From positions 1-24,936 of the forward strand of contig CAIWFP010000260.1 of the NCBI GenBank assembly GCA_903911985.1: a stretch of DNA of 24,936 bases, in the 5' to 3' direction. The stretch is from an uncultured Sphingomonadales bacterium (GTDB lineage: Bacteria > Pseudomonadota > Alphaproteobacteria > Sphingomonadales > Sphingomonadaceae). Positions 21,952 through 24,936 of the stretch are shown here, in pieces (the stretch's first letter is position 1; each line of letters opens with the position of its first letter). The position numbers and the translations under genes are program-made. The notes beneath the pieces were generated by a model. It was not told where the DNA came from. It did no database searches and worked only from the letters and a program-made list of their open reading frames with translations.

Positions 21952-22049
21952 GCCCCTAGGCTAGAAGCGCAAAACAAGCCCTCACCCATCTTGGGATAGG
22001 CGAAGGTAAATGGCGCCACGACGATTGTGCCTCAACGGGAGACGACATA

Positions 22050-22136
22050 ATGCACGATCTGATCCAACCGCACACCCCGCCCCGCAAGGCAGTAGGGGTT
22101 TCGCCGGGGCGCCCGGCGGTGATCGTGGCGATCTGA
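22050..22136 (+). CDS. Possible 28-residue leader peptide upstream of the GMC gene
   Basis: ATG 22050, preceded by GGGAG about 9 bases upstream, opens a 28-codon frame (beginning MHDLIQPHTPPRK) that ends at TGA 22134-22136. The GMC ATG at 22139 follows after two bases, an arrangement typical of translational coupling. The peptide has no recognisable family and no Glu/Tyr pair as in PqqA. A hairpin (22102-22118) lies inside the frame. It may be a regulatory leader whose translation sets GMC expression, or a chance open frame. Confidence 0.4.
   Translation: MHDLIQPHTPPRKAVGVSPGRPAVIVAI
22102..22118 (+). other. Hairpin in the GMC leader
   Basis: CGCCGGG (22102-22108) and CCCGGCG (22112-22118) form a perfect 7-bp GC stem with a 3-nt loop. 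It lies 20 bases before the GMC ATG at 22139 and within the possible leader peptide frame, so ribosomes translating the leader would melt it. Confidence 0.4.
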
Positions 22137-22138
22137 AC

Positions 22139-23782
22139 ATGCATCCGAACGGACAGGGGCCCAACGTGCCAAAGACCAACGACACCATAAGCTATGACTA
22201 CATCATCGTCGGCGCCGGCTCCTCGGGCTGCGTACTGGCCAACCGCCTGTCGGAAGATCCGGCGCACCGCGTTTTGCTGATCGAAAGCGGCCCGGACGAC
22301 AAGAGCCCGCTGATCCGCATGCCGCGCGGGCTTGGCAAGCTGCTTGATCCCGCCAATCCGCATGTCTACGCCTATCCGGTAACGCCAGCAGGCAACCAGC
22401 CTCAGGAAGTGTGGCTGAAGGGCCGAGCGGTGGGTGGTTCCAGCTCGGTCAACGGCATGGTCTATATGCGGGGTTCGCCGCAGGATTATGACGACTGGGC
22501 GAAAGCGGGCTGCACCGGCTGGGGCTGGGACCGGATTGGCGCGCAATATGTGAAGCTGGAAGACCATGTGCTGGGTGCGGACACCTGGCGCGGCACCGGC
22601 GGCCCGCTGAAGGTCTCGCGCTATCCCAAGGGCAATCCGCTGTGTCAGGCGATCCTCGATGCGGCGGCCGAGGTGGGCGTGCCGGAAGTGGAGGATGTCA
22701 ACCACACCGATGTCGTCGCGAGTCAGGGCATGGGCTATCAGACCGCAACCACCTTCAAGGGCAAGCGGTTTTCCGCCGCCCGCGCCTTTCTCGATCCGGT
22801 GCGCGGCCGGTCCAACCTCGACGTGCTGACCGGCGTGCGGGTGGAAAAAATCCTGTTCGACGGCAAGCGCGCGAACGGGGTGCAACTGCATGACCGTATC
22901 GTCAGCTGCCGGGGCGAGATCATTCTGAGCGCCGGCGCGGTGGAATCGCCCAAGCTGCTGGAACTGTCGGGCATCGGCGATAGCGAGCGGCTGATGGCGC
23001 TGGGCATCACCCCGCTGGTGCACAGCCCCCTTGTGGGCGAAAACCTGCGCGAACATCGCTATGTCGCGATGGATTGGCGGGTGACCGGCCACAGTTCCAA
23101 CCAGAAACTGCAAGGCCTCGGGCTCATCGCCTCGGTGCTGCGTTATGCCCTGTTCTCCAGCGGAGCGATGACCGACGCCGCGCATGAAGTCGGCGGCTTT
23201 GTCAAAACCGTGCCGGGCCTTGACCGGCCCGATGCGCAAATCGGCTCGATGCTGGTGACGATGAACGTCAACGCCAAGGGTCAGATGGTGCTGGACCACT
23301 TTCCGGGCCTGCGCATCCTTGGCTATTTCACCCGCCCCGAAAGCCGGGGGTCAAGCCATATCACTTCCGCCGATGCCGCGCAGATGCCCGCCATCAACGC
23401 CAATCATTTCGCCGAGGAGGTGGACCGCCAAAGGGCGCTCGACCTGTTCAAATGGCTGCGGCGGCTGGGCGAACAGCCGGCGCTGGCGCGCTGGATCATC
23501 GGGGAAACCGGCAAGGCCGCGACGATCCGCAGCGATGAGGATATCCTCGCCAACCTGCTAAATCTGGGCGGCACGAGCTTTCATATCGCCGGCACCGCCG
23601 CGATGGGTGCCGATCCCGGCAGCGTGCTCGACCCGCAATTACGCGTGCGCGGCGTGGAAGGCCTGCGCGTCTGCGACACATCGATCATGCCAACCCTCGT
23701 ATCGGGCAACACCAATGCCCCCGCCATGGCCGTCGCCATGAACGCGGCCGACATGATCCTTGCGAAAGATCTCAACCGTTGA
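22139..23782 (+). CDS. GMC-family FAD-dependent alcohol oxidoreductase
   Basis: This 547-residue flavoenzyme belongs to the glucose-methanol-choline family and oxidises an alcohol to an aldehyde. The FAD loop is YIIVGAGSSGCVLANRLSE (21-39). The first GMC signature is KGRAVGGSSSVNGMVYMRG (94-112) and the second GAVESPKLLELSGIG. The catalytic His482 lies in SFHIAGTAAMG and the partner Asn526 in SGNTNAP. No signal peptide is seen. ATG 22139 is kept because it follows the leader frame by two bases; GTG 22166, with ACAGGGG upstream, is an alternative start beginning MPKTNDTISYDY. The next gene, an aldehyde dehydrogenase, starts within the stop codon, so alcohol-to-acid oxidation in two steps is likely, as with the polyethylene glycol alcohol and aldehyde dehydrogenases of sphingomonads (analogy only). 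Confidence 0.94.
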   Translation: MHPNGQGPNVPKTNDTISYDYIIVGAGSSGCVLANRLSEDPAHRVLLIESGPDDKSPLIRMPRGLGKLLDPANPHVYAYPVTPAGNQPQEVWLKGRAVGGSSSVNGMVYMRGSPQDYDDWAKAGCTGWGWDRIGAQYVKLEDHVLGADTWRGTGGPLKVSRYPKGNPLCQAILDAAAEVGVPEVEDVNHTDVVASQGMGYQTATTFKGKRFSAARAFLDPVRGRSNLDVLTGVRVEKILFDGKRANGVQLHDRIVSCRGEIILSAGAVESPKLLELSGIGDSERLMALGITPLVHSPLVGENLREHRYVAMDWRVTGHSSNQKLQGLGLIASVLRYALFSSGAMTDAAHEVGGFVKTVPGLDRPDAQIGSMLVTMNVNAKGQMVLDHFPGLRILGYFTRPESRGSSHITSADAAQMPAINANHFAEEVDRQRALDLFKWLRRLGEQPALARWIIGETGKAATIRSDEDILANLLNLGGTSFHIAGTAAMGADPGSVLDPQLRVRGVEGLRVCDTSIMPTLVSGNTNAPAMAVAMNAADMILAKDLNR

Positions 23783-24936
23783 CCGTTCCCTTCACGCATA
23801 TCGACCGCCTCTATATCGACGGCCAATGGGTGGCCCCGGCGGCTGGCCGCGAGGCGGTGATCAATCCGGCAACCGGCGCCACCATCGGCGAGGCACCGCA
23901 GGCCAGCGTCGCGCAGGTGGAGGCCGCCATTGCCGCCGCCGCCCACGCTTTCCAGCATGGCCCGTGGCCGGCGATGACGATGGATGAACGCGCCGATGTG
24001 ATGCAGCGCATGGTCGATGCCCTGCGCGCCCGGCAAAGCGAGATCGCCGCGCTGATCGTCGCCGAAGTCGGCTGCGCGCAGCATATCACCCATGCGATGC
24101 AGGTGGCCAACCCGATCAACCATCTGGCCGCCGCGATCAAATATGCCCGGCTCGAGGACAGCGAACGCCTGCCCATCGATGTCACCCCCAACATGTTCGT
24201 ACCCGGCGGGCCGCAGTCGATCGGCGGCACCACCGTCGTGCGCGAGCCCTTCGGCGTGGTCAGCGCGATCACCGGCTACAACTTCCCGTTCCTGCTCAAT
24301 CTGGCGAAGATTACCCCGGCGCTGCTGGCGGGCTGCACGATGGTGCTGAAACCCTCGCAGTTCACCCCTTTTTCCGCGCTGCTGTTCGGCGAGATCGCGG
24401 ACGAGATCGGCCTGCCGAGGGGCGTGCTCAACATCGTGACCGGCGGGGTGGCCGAGGGCCAGTTGCTGTGCACCGACGAAAGGGTGGACATGGTCACCTT
24501 CACCGGATCGGAAGGCGTTGGCGCCGCGATCATGGCACAGGCCGCGCCCAGCCTGAAGAAGGTGCACCTGGAACTTGGCGGCAAGTCCGCCATGATCGTG
24601 CGCCACGATGCCGATGTGCAGCGCGCGGCGGCCATGGCGGTGGGCTTTCTTTCGGTAAACGCGGGGCAGGGCTGCGCCATTCCCACCCGGCTGCTGGTGC
24701 ACAATTCCATCCGCCCGGGTTTTGCCCAGGTGGCCAAGGCGGTCGCGGCGCGGATCAAGCTGGGTGACGCCTCCGATCCCACCGTCACCATGGGGCCCCT
24801 CATCCGCGAGAGCCAGCGCGCCAAGGTCGAACATTACATCGCTCTGGGCAAGGCGGCCGGCGCCACCTTGCTGTGCGGCGGCGGGCGGCCGGCGGGGCTG
24901 GATGGCGGCTTCTTCACCGAGATGACGCTGTTTGAC
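23779..24936 (+). CDS. Aldehyde dehydrogenase (3' end outside window)
   Basis: This NAD(P)-dependent aldehyde dehydrogenase is truncated by the window edge after 386 residues of a family that usually reaches about 480-500. Visible features are the N-terminal IDGQWVAPAAGREAVINPATG, the oxyanion Asn168 in GYNFPF, the cofactor-binding Lys191 in LKPSQ, FTGSEGVG (241-248), the general base Glu265 in LELGGKS and the catalytic Cys299 in GQGCA. The likely start is TTG at 23779-23781, which overlaps the GMC stop (TTGA), indicating translational coupling. The first in-frame ATG lies far inside the protein (residue 66), so searching for ATG alone would truncate the gene. It should convert the aldehyde made by the GMC enzyme to the acid. 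Confidence 0.93.
   Translation, partial: MTVPFTHIDRLYIDGQWVAPAAGREAVINPATGATIGEAPQASVAQVEAAIAAAAHAFQHGPWPAMTMDERADVMQRMVDALRARQSEIAALIVAEVGCAQHITHAMQVANPINHLAAAIKYARLEDSERLPIDVTPNMFVPGGPQSIGGTTVVREPFGVVSAITGYNFPFLLNLAKITPALLAGCTMVLKPSQFTPFSALLFGEIADEIGLPRGVLNIVTGGVAEGQLLCTDERVDMVTFTGSEGVGAAIMAQAAPSLKKVHLELGGKSAMIVRHDADVQRAAAMAVGFLSVNAGQGCAIPTRLLVHNSIRPGFAQVAKAVAARIKLGDASDPTVTMGPLIRESQRAKVEHYIALGKAAGATLLCGGGRPAGLDGGFFTEMTLFD

Noticed and set aside
21956..23299. Long - frame opposite the GMC gene
   Set aside because: GMC signatures on the + strand explain the region.
1..24936. CRISPR arrays, tRNA or rRNA genes, insertion sequences, integrases
   Set aside because: No regularly spaced repeats, clover-leaf candidates, transposase motifs or attachment-site duplications were seen.

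Overview
The window reads as a chromosomal or large-plasmid segment of a GC-rich alphaproteobacterium, most likely a sphingomonad (Novosphingobium, Sphingobium or Sphingomonas type). This rests on the gene set (a TonB-dependent receptor beside many SDR, Rieske, SnoaL, LLM and GMC catabolic enzymes) and on a small nested-palindrome repeat of a kind I recall from alphaproteobacterial genomes. The genus assignment is inference; there is no rRNA or tRNA in the window to settle it.

Layout, left to right: the 3' end of an unidentified + gene (2-193); SDR 1 (271-1080, +); a SnoaL-like gene and a Rieske oxygenase alpha subunit (2950 to 1171, -), separated by a palindromic repeat (2402-2504); an alpha/beta hydrolase and atypical SDR 2 (3118-5150, +); a phytoene-desaturase-like FAD oxidoreductase (6768-5200, -); an APH-fold kinase and SDR 3 (6979-8975, +); a CapA-like metallophosphatase and a second APH-fold kinase (11169-9001, -); SDR 4 (11306-12082, +); a two-domain VOC protein (12915-12091, -); a third APH-fold protein, atypical SDR 5 and an exported tandem SnoaL protein (13124-16448, +), closed by a strong terminator; a TonB-dependent receptor (19075-16589, -); a 663-bp noncoding region with palindromes and an SDR remnant; an LLM flavin oxidoreductase (19739-20821, +); a PAPS-type sulfotransferase (21951-20818, -); and a GMC oxidoreductase (22139-23782, +) translationally coupled to an aldehyde dehydrogenase that runs off the end (23779 onward).

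The picture is a catabolic island for hydrophobic or polyfunctional organic molecules: outer-membrane uptake (TonB receptor), oxygenation (Rieske, LLM), alcohol-to-aldehyde-to-acid oxidation (GMC plus aldehyde dehydrogenase), carbonyl/hydroxyl interconversion (five SDRs), hydrolysis, and group transfer onto hydroxyls (three APH-fold proteins, one sulfotransferase). The substrate cannot be named from sequence. No transcriptional regulator, inner-membrane transporter, CoA ligase, acyl-CoA dehydrogenase, ferredoxin or ferredoxin reductase is encoded here, so the pathway must depend on genes outside the window.

The most notable structural features are the strict alternation of short + and - units, with exactly one SDR in each of the first five + units and an SDR remnant upstream of the sixth; two paralogous SDRs with a non-canonical catalytic region; a CapA homologue lacking the last His motif and any export signal; three APH-fold proteins none of which keeps the His of the HGD motif; and paired palindromes in front of the LLM gene.
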